Source: Cerrena zonata
Lineage: Eukaryota > Basidiomycota > Agaricomycetes > Polyporales > Cerrenaceae
Assembly (NCBI GenBank): GCA_038087015.1
Contig: JASBNA010000013.1
Location: 1-64,000, forward strand
Reading direction: 5' to 3'
DNA length: 64,000 bases
In this document: positions 9,999 through 19,428 of the stretch, in pieces
Layout of the letters: every line of letters begins with the position of its first letter
Position numbering within the stretch: the stretch's first letter is position 1
The notes under the pieces: generated by a model
Told to the model about the DNA's origin: nothing
What the model saw: only the letters and a program-made list of their open reading frames with translations
Databases searched by the model: none
Program-made: the position numbers and the translations under genes

Positions 9999-10193
9999 GC
10001 AGGTTGGTTTTGTTCAACCAATGAGAATTAAATAAGACTTCAAGAAAGACAATTAAGAAACAGTACAATTCTTGACATGTTTATAATATTTTGTGTACGG
10101 CGAAGGTGAGTAAATTATTTAAATAGCGTAGGAAATTCCAATTCGCTTAGATTGTTTTAATTGTTTGCTTAGATAAAAATAACAATTTTCAAG

Positions 10194-11729
10194 ATGGCTA
10201 ATGGATATACTGGCTCCGGTACTGGAGGAGATATTATGAAGGTTGATTTGAATAAGCAATTCGACAAAGCAGATATGACCTGGATCGGGGTTTCTGCTGC
10301 TCTTGTGTGGTTAATGATTCCTGGGGTTGGATTACTTTATTCTGGGATGGCCAGAAAGAAACATGCTCTTTCATTATTTTTCGCTTCGATGATGGCTGCA
10401 TGTCTTACTGGATTTCAATGGTTTTTCTGGGGTTATTCATTATGTTTCTCTCATGAAACAAAGTCCGTTTTTTTGGGTAATTTACATAATTTTGCTTTAA
10501 TGAATGTAATGGGGGCTCCGGCCGTGGTTAGTTCGGTCCCCGATATTTTATTTTGTCTTTATCAAGGTATGTTTGCTGCAGTTACTGCCATTTTGATGGT
10601 TGGTGCTGGTTGTGAACGTGCTAGATTGGGTCCAATGATGGTTTTCCTTTTCATTTGGCTTACTGTTGTTTACTGTCCAATTGCTTTTTGGACTTGGAAT
10701 ACTCATGGTTGGTTAGCTACTTTAGGTGCTTTGGATTTTGCCGGTGGTGGGCCAGTTCATCTCAATTCTGGTATTTCTGCTCTTGCTTATTCTCTTTTAT
10801 TAGGTAAGCGTCATGATCCGGTTGCAGATGGTAAAGTTCCTAAATATAGACCTCATAGTTTTACCACTTTAGCCTTGGGTACTGTTTTCCTTTGGTTTGG
10901 TTGGTTTGGTTTTAATGGTGGTTCTACCGGTAATGCTTCCATTCGTTCTTGGTATGCTTGTGTGAATACTAATATTGCTGCTTCTACCGGAGGATTAACT
11001 TGGATGTTTATTGATTATTTTAGAACTGGTGGTAAATGGTCCATGGCTGGTTTATGTTGTGGGGTTGTTGCCGGTTTGGTTGGTATCACTCCTGCTGCTG
11101 GGTATGTTAATGTTTATACTTCGATTATTTTCGGAATTGTACCTGCTTTTGCTTGTAATTTTGCTGTTGATTTAAAAGAAATTCTTCAAATTGATGATGG
11201 GTTAGATGTTTTCGCTCTTCATGGTGTTGGTGGGGCCACCGGTAGTATTTTAACCGGTTTATTTGCTACCAATTATGTTGCTGCCTTAGATGGTTCAGTT
11301 GCCGATGGTACTGCTCTGGCTATCGATGGTGGTTGGATGAATCATAATTATGTTCAATTGGGTTATCAATTGGCTGCAGTTTGTTCGGTTTTATTATGGG
11401 GGTTCTGTGTTACTTCAATAATTTTATTCATTTTGGATAAAATCCCATTTTTACGTCTTCGATTACATGAAGATGAAGAATTAATTGGTACCGATCAAGC
11501 CCAAATGGGTGAATTGGCTTATTATGACGATTCCACCGAAGATGACCATAATGCTTATGTGATTGAACCAATAAGATCAACCGATGCTAATATTGCAAAA
11601 TTAAAAGCCCAAACTTCTAAAAAAGAAGAAGAAAAAAATAATAAAGAACCAGAAATCATTACTGGAACTGCTAATGGACACGATGAATTGAGTCCCGATG
11701 AAAATAGCGATCAATCAAGTAAACATTGA
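10194..11729 (+). CDS. MEP2: high-affinity ammonium permease and sensor Mep2
   Basis: This is an Amt/Mep/Rh ammonium transporter of the plasma membrane. In yeasts Mep2 also signals low ammonium to trigger filamentous growth. The 511-residue protein has eleven membrane segments. Both pore histidines are present: His189 in GGGPVHLNSG and His343 in ALHGVGG. This marks it as Mep2 type, since Mep1/3 lack the first. The FQWFFWGYSL segment and the C-terminal RLRLHEDEELIGTD region, through which kinase control acts, are conserved. The extreme tail is acidic/Lys-rich and low complexity. There is no N-X-S/T sequon in the first residues, unlike S. cerevisiae Mep2. Regulation by nitrogen source is supported by two GATAAG sites and a GATA-rich tandem array upstream. 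Confidence 0.96.
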   Translation: MANGYTGSGTGGDIMKVDLNKQFDKADMTWIGVSAALVWLMIPGVGLLYSGMARKKHALSLFFASMMAACLTGFQWFFWGYSLCFSHETKSVFLGNLHNFALMNVMGAPAVVSSVPDILFCLYQGMFAAVTAILMVGAGCERARLGPMMVFLFIWLTVVYCPIAFWTWNTHGWLATLGALDFAGGGPVHLNSGISALAYSLLLGKRHDPVADGKVPKYRPHSFTTLALGTVFLWFGWFGFNGGSTGNASIRSWYACVNTNIAASTGGLTWMFIDYFRTGGKWSMAGLCCGVVAGLVGITPAAGYVNVYTSIIFGIVPAFACNFAVDLKEILQIDDGLDVFALHGVGGATGSILTGLFATNYVAALDGSVADGTALAIDGGWMNHNYVQLGYQLAAVCSVLLWGFCVTSIILFILDKIPFLRLRLHEDEELIGTDQAQMGELAYYDDSTEDDHNAYVIEPIRSTDANIAKLKAQTSKKEEEKNNKEPEIITGTANGHDELSPDENSDQSSKH

Positions 11730-12486
11730 GAATGTAATATATAATTAAGAAACCTAATTAACTACTGTAGCTAGACGCTTTCGATATATACTTTCCGAGA
11801 GTCTTCGATCCAATGTTTAACCTTTCTTCACAAAGAAGCAGGTTGAACAAAAATTATGCATTATCCCTATTATTCATAATAAATGCGATGATATGACAAT
11901 GTGGAATACTTGAAGACACCAAACACATATACACGTAAGTACAAAAGGTAAAGAAGTATTCTGATTCGAAATTCTCACCATTTCAACAATACAGAAACTC
12001 TTCCTACTTGAACCAGCCTTTATCCAAATACCATTGCATTGTTTAATGCACCAGCTGAAATTTTCTGGTGATGATGTATCTAACGCGTTGGATCTAGTGA
12101 GATCACCACTATGATTAGAGCACTTTACATGAAAAGAAAAAACACAATCTACGTTTGTCCTTAGTATATGTATATGCCTAGATTCTGGGTATGGTTATGC
12201 TTTTGCTAATGGTTATGCTCTGGTTATCTTTTATATTAAGGTATTAAAGGCAACCAAAATATTTCCTGTTTTGGATTGATTTGCGTCCGTGAATTCGGGG
12301 GGTGGGCGCACTACCCGAATATGCTGGGAACCACCAAGTATTCCCATTACTTTGAAGAGATTTGGACAGGGGATCGGAGGGCTAGGTGAAGTAGATCAGT
12401 AGACGAGGAGATGAGTAGACGAGTAGGTACCGTCAGAGTCAGACAGTAGAAGGCCAGTGTAATGTTTTTTACCCTTTTGAAATTTG

Positions 12487-12555
12487 TTGTTAAGGGTTGT
12501 TGGGAATGTATTGTTCAACAATAACAGGGATGAACTCCCTAACAAACCCTTAACA
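12487..12555. repeat. imperfect 19/20-base inverted repeat with nested small palindrome
   Basis: The left arm (12487-12505, beginning TTGTTAAGGGTTGTT) is matched by the right arm (12536-12555, ending CCCTTAACAA) with one bulge and one G/T mismatch. Inside lies the exact palindrome ATTGTT-C-AACAAT at about 12510-12522. It could fold as a hairpin in DNA or RNA. Confidence 0.75.
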
Positions 12556-12886
12556 AGAAACGCTTCTGGGGTTATCCCTAGTTGTGATTGTTTTAAATTG
12601 AAAATGCAGATAAGTCAAGTTGCTTCGGGGTACTAATTTTAACCTGTTGGTTAATATTGTGATCAAATCTTCTCTTTTACTTGACCTTTTTTTGTTCCCT
12701 TGCCTACATTCCATATAATGGTATTCCTATTGTAGTTTTATTAATAGGGAGAACACTACTTTTCGTAATCTGAATCTCTGTAACCTTAAGTAGAACATTG
12801 CGGGTCCTTCACTGAGATTTAACCTGCTTTATTTCCCTTTTAAACTGTCGATTTCCTTTCGTAAGTCCCTTGTGTTTATTATAGCT

Positions 12887-12894
12887 TATAAATA
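12887..12894 (+). promoter_or_regulatory. TATA box candidate
   Basis: TATAAATA lies 143 bases upstream of the ATG at 13037. The distance is typical for yeast TATA-dependent promoters. Confidence 0.5.
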
Positions 12895-13036
12895 CCTTTA
12901 GATTCCATCTAGCTTTTCATTGTCAAGTAAGTCACTGCCCTTATTTTTTTTTTTTTTTCACTTCATCATCTATATATATTGAATAGTTTTTCAAAAAATT
13001 TCATTGGGTTTAATTTTTTCTTTACCATAAAGTAAA

Positions 13037-13777
13037 ATGAGTTTCTACTTATTACCTCCAGTATCATATCAAACACAACAAAAGTTAAAACGTCAAATGA
13101 ACGAGAAGAAATCTTCTCGTTCGAAATCAAGATCACAATCAAGGTCACAGTCAAGATCTTCTCATTCATCAACCCGTTCATCCCAATCTCCTTCATTGGA
13201 TTCAAAATCTTTTGATTTGAATTCAATCTTACTGCCAAATTCGAAGCTGCTTGACCTAGAAAGATCGGAATCAAGTTTAGAGGAGGGTAAAAAATCTACA
13301 TTTAATTACGAATGTAATTCAGATATTAATGAAATCATGAAATATAATAAAGATCATCACAGAAAATCTCAAACCCGTCATCATAAGAAGAATTCCATGT
13401 CAGCTTCTTCTTCAATGTATACCAGAACATCTTTTGAAACAGAACCAGAAGTTAAAGTCAATTTCAAAGAAGTTAACTTTGGCGGAGAAACTTTACAAGA
13501 ACCAGCCCAAATATCAAAAGGTGAAACCATTAGAGAAGAAGAAATCGAAGATTTCGATAATGAAAGTTTACCAGAATTAACAAAAGAATATTCAAACGTT
13601 AGTTCAATCTTCAGTACTAAAAAAGATGATAAACTGAGCAAAAATAAATTATTTAAAAAAAAATCAATTACTCCTCCATCTTCCACTGAAAGCTCTCCTA
13701 AAATTGAAATTATTTCAAATGCTCCCCCAGCTAAATCAAATAAATTCGCTGCTAAATTGAAAAAAAAATTTAGTTAA
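13037..13777 (+). CDS. unrecognised Ser/Arg-rich, low-complexity protein
   Basis: I do not recognise this 246-residue protein. It starts MSFYLLPPVSYQ. A run of alternating Ser-Arg/Ser-Gln residues (about 25-50) resembles an RS domain. Acidic and Ser-rich disordered segments follow, and it ends in a very basic tail (KFAAKLKKKFS). No membrane segment, enzyme motif or zinc-binding pattern is seen. The ATG at 13037 has an A-rich yeast context and a TATAAATA 143 bases upstream. The continuous open frame, yeast-like codon use and promoter layout support a real gene. The composition would suit a phosphorylated, nucleic-acid- or membrane-associated protein, but this is a guess. Confidence 0.7.
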   Translation: MSFYLLPPVSYQTQQKLKRQMNEKKSSRSKSRSQSRSQSRSSHSSTRSSQSPSLDSKSFDLNSILLPNSKLLDLERSESSLEEGKKSTFNYECNSDINEIMKYNKDHHRKSQTRHHKKNSMSASSSMYTRTSFETEPEVKVNFKEVNFGGETLQEPAQISKGETIREEEIEDFDNESLPELTKEYSNVSSIFSTKKDDKLSKNKLFKKKSITPPSSTESSPKIEIISNAPPAKSNKFAAKLKKKFS

Positions 13778-14853
13778 CCCGTCAGTACCCTTAAACCCCT
13801 TTCAATTCTCTCCTTTTGATAAGTAATTTTAATTTTGTATAAGCTTTTAATAGAAATTAGACTTTTTGTTCATGTTTATTTCGTACTTACAATTAATTCC
13901 ATGGGCTTGTTTTTGCATTTACTATTATTTTCTCATCTTCTATCAGATTCTTCCAAGGCTGGTATTTGCGTCGGGTTCCCCTTTCCATCCGTATAAGTCG
14001 GAATTGCCCTGACGATAAGTCATTTATTTGGCCTTCAGCCAATGAGCCTAATTAAGGGCTCAGCCAATTCTCTTCCTACTCATTAAGGGCTCCCTTAGAC
14101 CATGTGCTTTCTTAGTCTTGTGATCCATTTAACCTACTAAGTTAAACTGATTCCGCGTCTCTTTGTTTAAACGTTCTTTGTGAATAAGAATGGTTCATAA
14201 TTTGAGACACCATTCACTTTCTGTAATTAACCTTGCATTGGCTATACTACAGTTACAGATACCTCGGTCATTGTATTCTCTATTACATTCTCTTATTAAC
14301 AGTTTGTTTATACGTATAAATCGGTGAAAAATTAAACTGCCCGTGCACTAAATTACTGACAATTTTCACAATGTTAAAGTTTGAGGCAGGTTAAGTAGTG
14401 CGAGAATGCAGTATACTCATTAAAATGGGTTGAAGGACTAAAGGACTTTAGTTGAAGTATTGTGGACAGGTACTTCTACTTCGAGGTATATTTAAACTAG
14501 CTACGAATGAAGTGAAGTCAGCTTTGTGATTAATATAACTACGAGATTTTACAATTATCTAGATATAAAATATAAAAGACTTTATAACTTTATACAAAGT
14601 TAGATGGCTGTTTTCTCTATACACGATATAATGGTTATTTCACCAAGGCTTAATACGTCTCATTTATGAACATTACGTTTGTACGTTCATGTTCTGGTAA
14701 CCTAATTGACTGCAAAACTTGGGTTAGTTTATAGCAGTTTCCATGCTTTGCAGTTTAACTGTAACTTAAACTGTAAACTCAGAAACACATCACGTGACCG
14801 AGAGCACGTGACTCTCTCTTCCCCGATATCAACAACTGATAAGGGGCGGCTAT
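13778..14853. other. gene-free stretch upstream of PHAF1
   Basis: This 1.1-kb same-strand spacer has no credible coding frame. Imperfect direct repeats (AGGGCTCAGCCAAT-type, near 14030-14090) are present. A CCCGTGCAC site lies at about 14340-14348. Two CACGTG boxes lie just before the PHAF1 start. Confidence 0.6.
14791..14810. promoter_or_regulatory. two CACGTG E-boxes in the PHAF1 promoter
   Basis: CACGTG occurs at 14791-14796 and 14805-14810, both followed by AC (CACGTGAC). They are 14 bases apart and 44-63 bases upstream of the ATG. In yeasts this is the Cbf1 / bHLH recognition core. Confidence 0.65.
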
Positions 14854-16293
14854 ATGGTATCAGCAACTACTCCAGTTCAATCAGCAAACATGAATGCTTC
14901 AATTGTTCCGGGAGACGGTGTTGCCGACTTGAAACTAGGCCAATCGCTATATGAGGTGGTTAACCACTTCACCAAGTTGAACCAGCAGCTCAAGATAAGT
15001 TATTCTTCAAAAGAGTACTTGGATAACCCTATATTGGTTACGATTCCAAATTACGGTATACGTTTGATGTTTGATAATTATTCAAAGCAATCCTTGATTT
15101 TAATTGAGGCTACCGATTTCAATCATAGTAAGTTTAGTTATAATGGACATTTATTGAATGAAATAATCATTAATCAATTATATGATTCAGTTAATTCAAC
15201 CCCAGATAAACCAATCTATAAAACAGATAAATCAGTTATAATACCAAATTTAAAACAAATCTATAATAAAACTTTTGGTCCTACTTACCCGGGGAAATTA
15301 AATTATTCGAAACAAATCTATACTTTGAGCTATCCAGGAATTTCTTTTAATTTTAAAATTGAACTGAATGATTTATTGTCAAAAGTAAGAGATCTAACTG
15401 ATGATAGTACTATCTTATCAAAACTTATCAATTGGAATAAAGCTAGTGATATACCGGCTATTAATCTAGCTATATTCAAAGGTGATAACTACTCAGAATT
15501 TCATGAAAAATTATTGGAAAAAAAATCAAAGCCTATAGTGGACTTTAGTAATTCTGACGAGAAAGATGGTATCAAAGTGTTGAAAGTATTACCGAATCAT
15601 AGAATCAAGTTGATTTTCAATTCGGATTCCGATCATATCATCGAAATCGGTAAAACAACTCAGCAAGATATCCTAACCATTTTGGGTCCCCCAGATGACT
15701 ACTTCAACAAATTCGATTCAAGACTTTTAATACATAACCATTTGAAAAACTTACATTTCCCAAATAACTCAAACTTGGGTAATAATGATAATTCAATCTA
15801 TAAATTCCATAATTATTTCAATCATGGTTTAGATTTTTTATATGATTTGAAATCAAATCAAAATAATAATACCGGAGTATTAACTAAAGTCATTATACAT
15901 AATGGTGGAATAACCGAGTCTCTTGATTTCATGCGTTGGAATAAATGTAATTGGGAATTAAATATCTCCGATCTAACAATTGATTCTTCAACTTATTTTA
16001 ATCAAATCCCACCAAAAGTTTTCCAAACACTAAATGATACGAAAAATCCAGTGCTGCCCAGTGAGATAAAACCAGTTTTACTAAATAGAAACGAGTCCGA
16101 ATTCATTGATGACGATTTAGAAGTTATTCAATCGGATGATCTTTTAAAAGATCCAACCCAAACTAATTCAATTAGCTCAGACCAATCTAACAACCATAGA
16201 ACTTGGGGCCAATCAAAACTTTACGGCTTCAATGGCTGCATTCTCGAAGTCATTGAAAGTAACAACTGTATCTCTTGTTTAACTATATATTGA
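14854..16293 (+). CDS. PHAF1 / UPF0183 family protein (C16orf70 homologue)
   Basis: This matches the PHAF1 (UPF0183) family, whose animal member binds phosphoinositides on autophagosomal membranes. The family hallmarks are visible in order: an N-terminal VPGDGVADLKLGQSLYEVV strand-turn, YGIRLMFDN, FGPTYPG followed by LSYPGISFNFKI, then IIEIGKTTQQDILTILGPP. The FHNYFNHGLDFLYDL and TKVIIHNG segments follow. The length of 479 residues fits. Two starts are possible, 14854 and the in-frame ATG at 14890 (MNASIVPGDG). The second lies nearer the usual family N-terminus. S. cerevisiae has no such gene. A role in autophagy or vacuole traffic in yeast is inferred only from the family. Confidence 0.85.
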   Translation: MVSATTPVQSANMNASIVPGDGVADLKLGQSLYEVVNHFTKLNQQLKISYSSKEYLDNPILVTIPNYGIRLMFDNYSKQSLILIEATDFNHSKFSYNGHLLNEIIINQLYDSVNSTPDKPIYKTDKSVIIPNLKQIYNKTFGPTYPGKLNYSKQIYTLSYPGISFNFKIELNDLLSKVRDLTDDSTILSKLINWNKASDIPAINLAIFKGDNYSEFHEKLLEKKSKPIVDFSNSDEKDGIKVLKVLPNHRIKLIFNSDSDHIIEIGKTTQQDILTILGPPDDYFNKFDSRLLIHNHLKNLHFPNNSNLGNNDNSIYKFHNYFNHGLDFLYDLKSNQNNNTGVLTKVIIHNGGITESLDFMRWNKCNWELNISDLTIDSSTYFNQIPPKVFQTLNDTKNPVLPSEIKPVLLNRNESEFIDDDLEVIQSDDLLKDPTQTNSISSDQSNNHRTWGQSKLYGFNGCILEVIESNNCISCLTIY

Positions 16294-16451
16294 AAAGTGC
16301 TCTCTTAGAACTATGCTTATAAAAATTTTTGCAGTTGTAGAAATTTCTCGCGAAAGATCAAAAAACAAAAAAAAAAAAAGGTGAAGGAAGAAAATTGTCG
16401 AGTAATAAAAGATCCCAGCACATACTTCTACATTCAATTCCAAGATCCAGG

Positions 16452-16844
16452 ATGGAGTTACTACCAGACGGGCAGAAAAATACTGCCACCGAAGTATCAT
16501 GGGAAGATCAACAAAAAATCAACAAATTCTCATCATTAATAACCCAGAAGGACGAGTTGTCTGATTTGGTTGGTAAATATAAAACTGAAAAAGAATATAT
16601 TGAAGATTTGTCAATGGAAATTGAATTATTAGATGAAGATGAAAAGATCCAATATAAAGTTGGAGAAGTCTTTGTGTATATGAAAGCAGAAAAGGCCACT
16701 AGTAGGATTGAAAAAGAAAATGAAAAATTAGATTTAAAAATTAATGAATTTAATGATCAAATTGATGAAATTGATGAGAAGTTAAATACTTTGAAGAAAA
16801 GTTTATATGCCAAGTTCGGCAACAACATAAACCTTGAACGTTAA
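16452..16844 (+). CDS. GIM3: prefoldin subunit 4
   Basis: Gim3/Pfd4 is a beta-type subunit of the hexameric prefoldin co-chaperone that delivers nascent actin and tubulin to CCT in the cytosol. The 130-residue protein starts MELLPDGQKN, as other Gim3 proteins do. It has the two long coiled-coil helices around a beta-hairpin region (IELLDEDEKIQYKVGEVF) and ends AKFGNNINLER, nearly identical to the S. cerevisiae C-terminus. The frame is open further upstream but without an ATG, so the start at 16452 is clear. It lies 158 bases after PHAF1 on the same strand and converges with FMO1, whose stop is 58 bases away. Confidence 0.95.
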   Translation: MELLPDGQKNTATEVSWEDQQKINKFSSLITQKDELSDLVGKYKTEKEYIEDLSMEIELLDEDEKIQYKVGEVFVYMKAEKATSRIEKENEKLDLKINEFNDQIDEIDEKLNTLKKSLYAKFGNNINLER

Positions 16845-16901
16845 ACTTTTAAGAGCTTGTATAATAATGTATATAAAGATCAATATATCTATCTATAAAA
16901 T

Positions 16902-18446
16902 CTATTTAAATTTAAAACCGTATGAAGCTAATTCTTCATCATCAATTAAGAGTTTATCAATTACTTTAGCATCGATTAACTCTTGATAATTAGAAGCATT
17001 TTTCCCCGTTTGAACTCTATATCTAATGTAAGCTTCTTTAATATTTTTTATTGAAGCTTTTAAAGCAGTTTGTTCTTTATCCCAAATTTTTGGTATCAAA
17101 CCTTTATGATTTAAACCTTCAACGCTAGCTAAAATTTGATTATTCAAATGATTACAGTATTCAACATCTTCTGGGAAGGCCAAATCGTGGAATTGTTTCC
17201 CACTACCTTTCACTTCAATTCTTTCTAGTTCCAAATCAATCATTTCTTGTTTCGAAGGTAATTTAATTTTATCTGACCAAACTTTTGAAATCCAAATACC
17301 TTGACTCTCAGAAGTTCTTGTTGGTAAAACAAATCTTGGAACCCCGACAATGGCTAAGTTAGGATAGTTGTATAATAGAACATGTTCATATATTCCATGT
17401 AACTTGTGGCCATCAGTTAAAATTGGAGGTTTAGAAGAATCTAATTTCAAAAATGGGAATGATTTAAGGTATCCAGTTGCAAATAAAATATAATCGACAT
17501 TTTCTAAAACTGAACCATCTTTGAAAGTAATCAGTTTATTTTCATAATTGAACTTTTCAATATCTGGTAAATCAACAATTAAGTCATTTTCACCGGCTGG
17601 TAATAAATTTTCTGATCTTTTCAGTTTATAAATAGTTCTATTCAAATGAGTGGTCAATTGAAATGCTAAATCTCCTCCCGAGGCGGAATTACCAACTATA
17701 AGTATATTCCCCTTAGCATCTTTAAATTGATTAGGATTTCTATATGATTTAACATGCATTATTGAATTTGGATATTTCTTAGACCATTGTTCCATACCAA
17801 TTCGATTTGGAATATAAGGAATATCATAATTACCAATAGCCAAAATAACAGCATCAAAATATTCCGTGGTATCGGCAAATTTCTCCGATGGCACAGATCC
17901 ACCATCAGTTTCAATTATAACTGGTCTTGAAATAACTTGCCATTTACCAAGATCCAGCTGATACTCAACATGGACAACTTTGGTGTTGAAAGAAACAAGA
18001 TGACGAATCGATTCCGCATATTCACACATGTACTTCAAAACATCTGACCGATGGGGGAATAATGGTAAATGACTGGGAAATGGGAAATCAGCATAAGTCA
18101 TTATATCTTTGGGAACATTGGTATCCAAAAAATCGTATACCGGTGCCGGCCAAACGTACTGCCCTTGGTTTTTCAAAACTGGCGTGATATCAAAGTTAGC
18201 ATTTTCACAAGGTATTGGTGTTGTTGAATTATCAGTCTCTTCAGTATAATTCCATAATCCTCCAAACAGACTTCTTTTCTCAAATACCTTAATTTTATCA
18301 AAGTAATTTTCATGAAATAAGGCTTTAGCAGCTCCTGCTCCCGATGGTCCTCCTCCTAATACCGCAACCGACTTAACAGAGGTACTATTAAATCTCTTAC
18401 TTATGGCCAATAGCCTCAGTACCCTTAGTAATCTCATCTTGAGCAT
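16902..18446 (-). CDS. FMO1: flavin-containing monooxygenase, Fmo1-like
   Basis: This is an NADPH- and FAD-dependent monooxygenase of soft nucleophiles. Yeast Fmo1 oxidises biological thiols and helps maintain the redox balance of the ER. The FAD-binding fold starts with VLGGGPSGAGAA (about residues 29-40). An NADPH-binding GNSASGGD (about residues 250-257) follows, then an ATG(Y/W)-type FATGYLKSFPF. The length of 514 residues is longer than S. cerevisiae Fmo1 by an N-terminal leader, MLKMRLLRVLRLL..KRFNSTS. This leader is basic, hydroxylated and free of acidic residues, and looks like a mitochondrial presequence. CTG at 17622-17624 encodes residue 275. It diverges from the alpha-arrestin gene across a repeat-bearing promoter. 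Confidence 0.88.
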   Translation of the reverse strand: MLKMRLLRVLRLLAISKRFNSTSVKSVAVLGGGPSGAGAAKALFHENYFDKIKVFEKRSLFGGLWNYTEETDNSTTPIPCENANFDITPVLKNQGQYVWPAPVYDFLDTNVPKDIMTYADFPFPSHLPLFPHRSDVLKYMCEYAESIRHLVSFNTKVVHVEYQLDLGKWQVISRPVIIETDGGSVPSEKFADTTEYFDAVILAIGNYDIPYIPNRIGMEQWSKKYPNSIMHVKSYRNPNQFKDAKGNILIVGNSASGGDLAFQLTTHLNRTIYKLKRSENLLPAGENDLIVDLPDIEKFNYENKLITFKDGSVLENVDYILFATGYLKSFPFLKLDSSKPPILTDGHKLHGIYEHVLLYNYPNLAIVGVPRFVLPTRTSESQGIWISKVWSDKIKLPSKQEMIDLELERIEVKGSGKQFHDLAFPEDVEYCNHLNNQILASVEGLNHKGLIPKIWDKEQTALKASIKNIKEAYIRYRVQTGKNASNYQELIDAKVIDKLLIDDEELASYGFKFK

Positions 18447-18649
18447 CGTCCCACTCCTTGATACCTAAAACCAATAATTCGATGATAATTTATACTCGAG
18501 CCTATCACATCATTTTTCCACGGACATAAGTGCACCCGGTTGTGTACCGAGATTTGTCATTTCAGTTTTTTTTTTTGACATTGATCTTTTGACACTTGAC
18601 TCGGTTCCTTTTTTTAACAAAGCGTCGATGAACTTTCAAACGTAATTGA

Positions 18650-18752
18650 GTCATCAACAAACTTCACCATAGTAATTTGCATCATCAACAAACTTCACCA
18701 TAGTAATTTGCATCATCAACAAACTTCACCATAGTAATTTGCATCATCAACA
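18650..18752 (+). repeat. 31-bp tandem repeat, three copies plus a partial
   Basis: Near-perfect 31-base units starting ATCATCAACAAACTTCACCA lie at 18650-18680, 18681-18711 and 18712-18742, then ten bases of a fourth. Only the first base of the first unit differs. The perfection suggests recent duplication. It lies about 200 bases upstream of the FMO1 start. Confidence 0.93.
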
Positions 18753-18899
18753 TACCATACTTAGGCACACCAAGTGATTGATACTACCAGACACCATTGA
18801 ATTACCTAACTGTCCCCAGGAATTAGCTTGAAAGGATGCGATAACAAATTTGTGGCTGCAGAATCGGCTGATTCACGTTAATAAGCTTTTCCTTTGTTT

Positions 18900-18956
18900 A
18901 TGGGACTATTCTTGATTCATGGGACTATTCTTGATTCATGGGACTGTTCTTGCTTC
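18900..18956 (+). repeat. 19-bp tandem repeat, three copies
   Basis: Units ATGGGACTATTCTTGATTC lie at 18900-18918 and 18919-18937, with a diverged third copy at 18938-18956. A second minisatellite in the same divergent promoter as the 31-bp array. Confidence 0.9.
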
Positions 18957-19428
18957 CATTGCGTTGGTTCTTTCGATCTTTGATCCAATTTCTCAAACCG
19001 GTTTCTCTACAAGGTGATGCTACCAGCTGCAACCTCTGGTTGTGCTGCTCTCCAAACAATGGCTTCGACCTTATCTGGAGTCATTCCCTATTCGATGTCT
19101 ATTGTGAAGTTACAATTGTAATGGCGTTATCGAGGGCGGATGCACGGGTGTTTCAACCGTTGTTATTGTTAAGCTTATCAGATTGTTTTGATTTCCCTTT
19201 GGCAACCGTTTTGTTTAAAGATAGTTTCCTAGTGGTGATTTGGATTTGAAAGTCAACAACACATCCTTTAGCCAGACAAGGAGACGGTACCAGAGAGGAC
19301 CTCATAGCTGCTCTTCGTTCCAGTATATCTTTTGCAACAGGGTACTAGAGATAACTTATGATAAACCCCACACTTTTTATCAGATCAAATTAGACGCTCG
19401 TGTGATTCAACTCGGTTATCTATACTTG

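Larger units (their letters stand above)
9192..10193. other. divergent SYP1-MEP2 promoter region
   Basis: This 1-kb region lies between two divergent start codons. It holds two Rap1-like sites close to SYP1, degenerate GTAAGAAAGT/GGTCAGTAAG direct repeats around 9470-9560, a 13-bp tandem array (9733-9817) and two GATAAG sites close to MEP2. No protein gene is visible. Confidence 0.75.
11730..13036. other. 1.3-kb gene-free stretch between MEP2 and the RS-rich gene
   Basis: No credible coding frame is present. It contains an imperfect inverted repeat (12487-12555), a small GTAGACGAG direct repeat near 12400-12425, and a TATAAATA at 12887-12894, 143 bases before the next ATG. The length suggests a regulated promoter for the downstream gene. 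Confidence 0.65.
18447..19428. other. divergent FMO1-arrestin promoter region
   Basis: This 980-base region carries two tandem repeat arrays (18650-18752 and 18900-18956) and an ACACCCGTGCA Rap1-like site on the minus strand at 19141-19151. The frames that stay open here lack ATG support or conserved content. Confidence 0.7.

Noticed and set aside
12501..12560. Solo LTR beginning TGTTGGGAATG
   Set aside because: No complementary CA-ending terminus, primer-binding site or target-site duplication could be found, so it is kept only as a hairpin.
14706..14853. Longer upstream frame before PHAF1
   Set aside because: It is in another frame, spans the CACGTG promoter boxes and has no family similarity.
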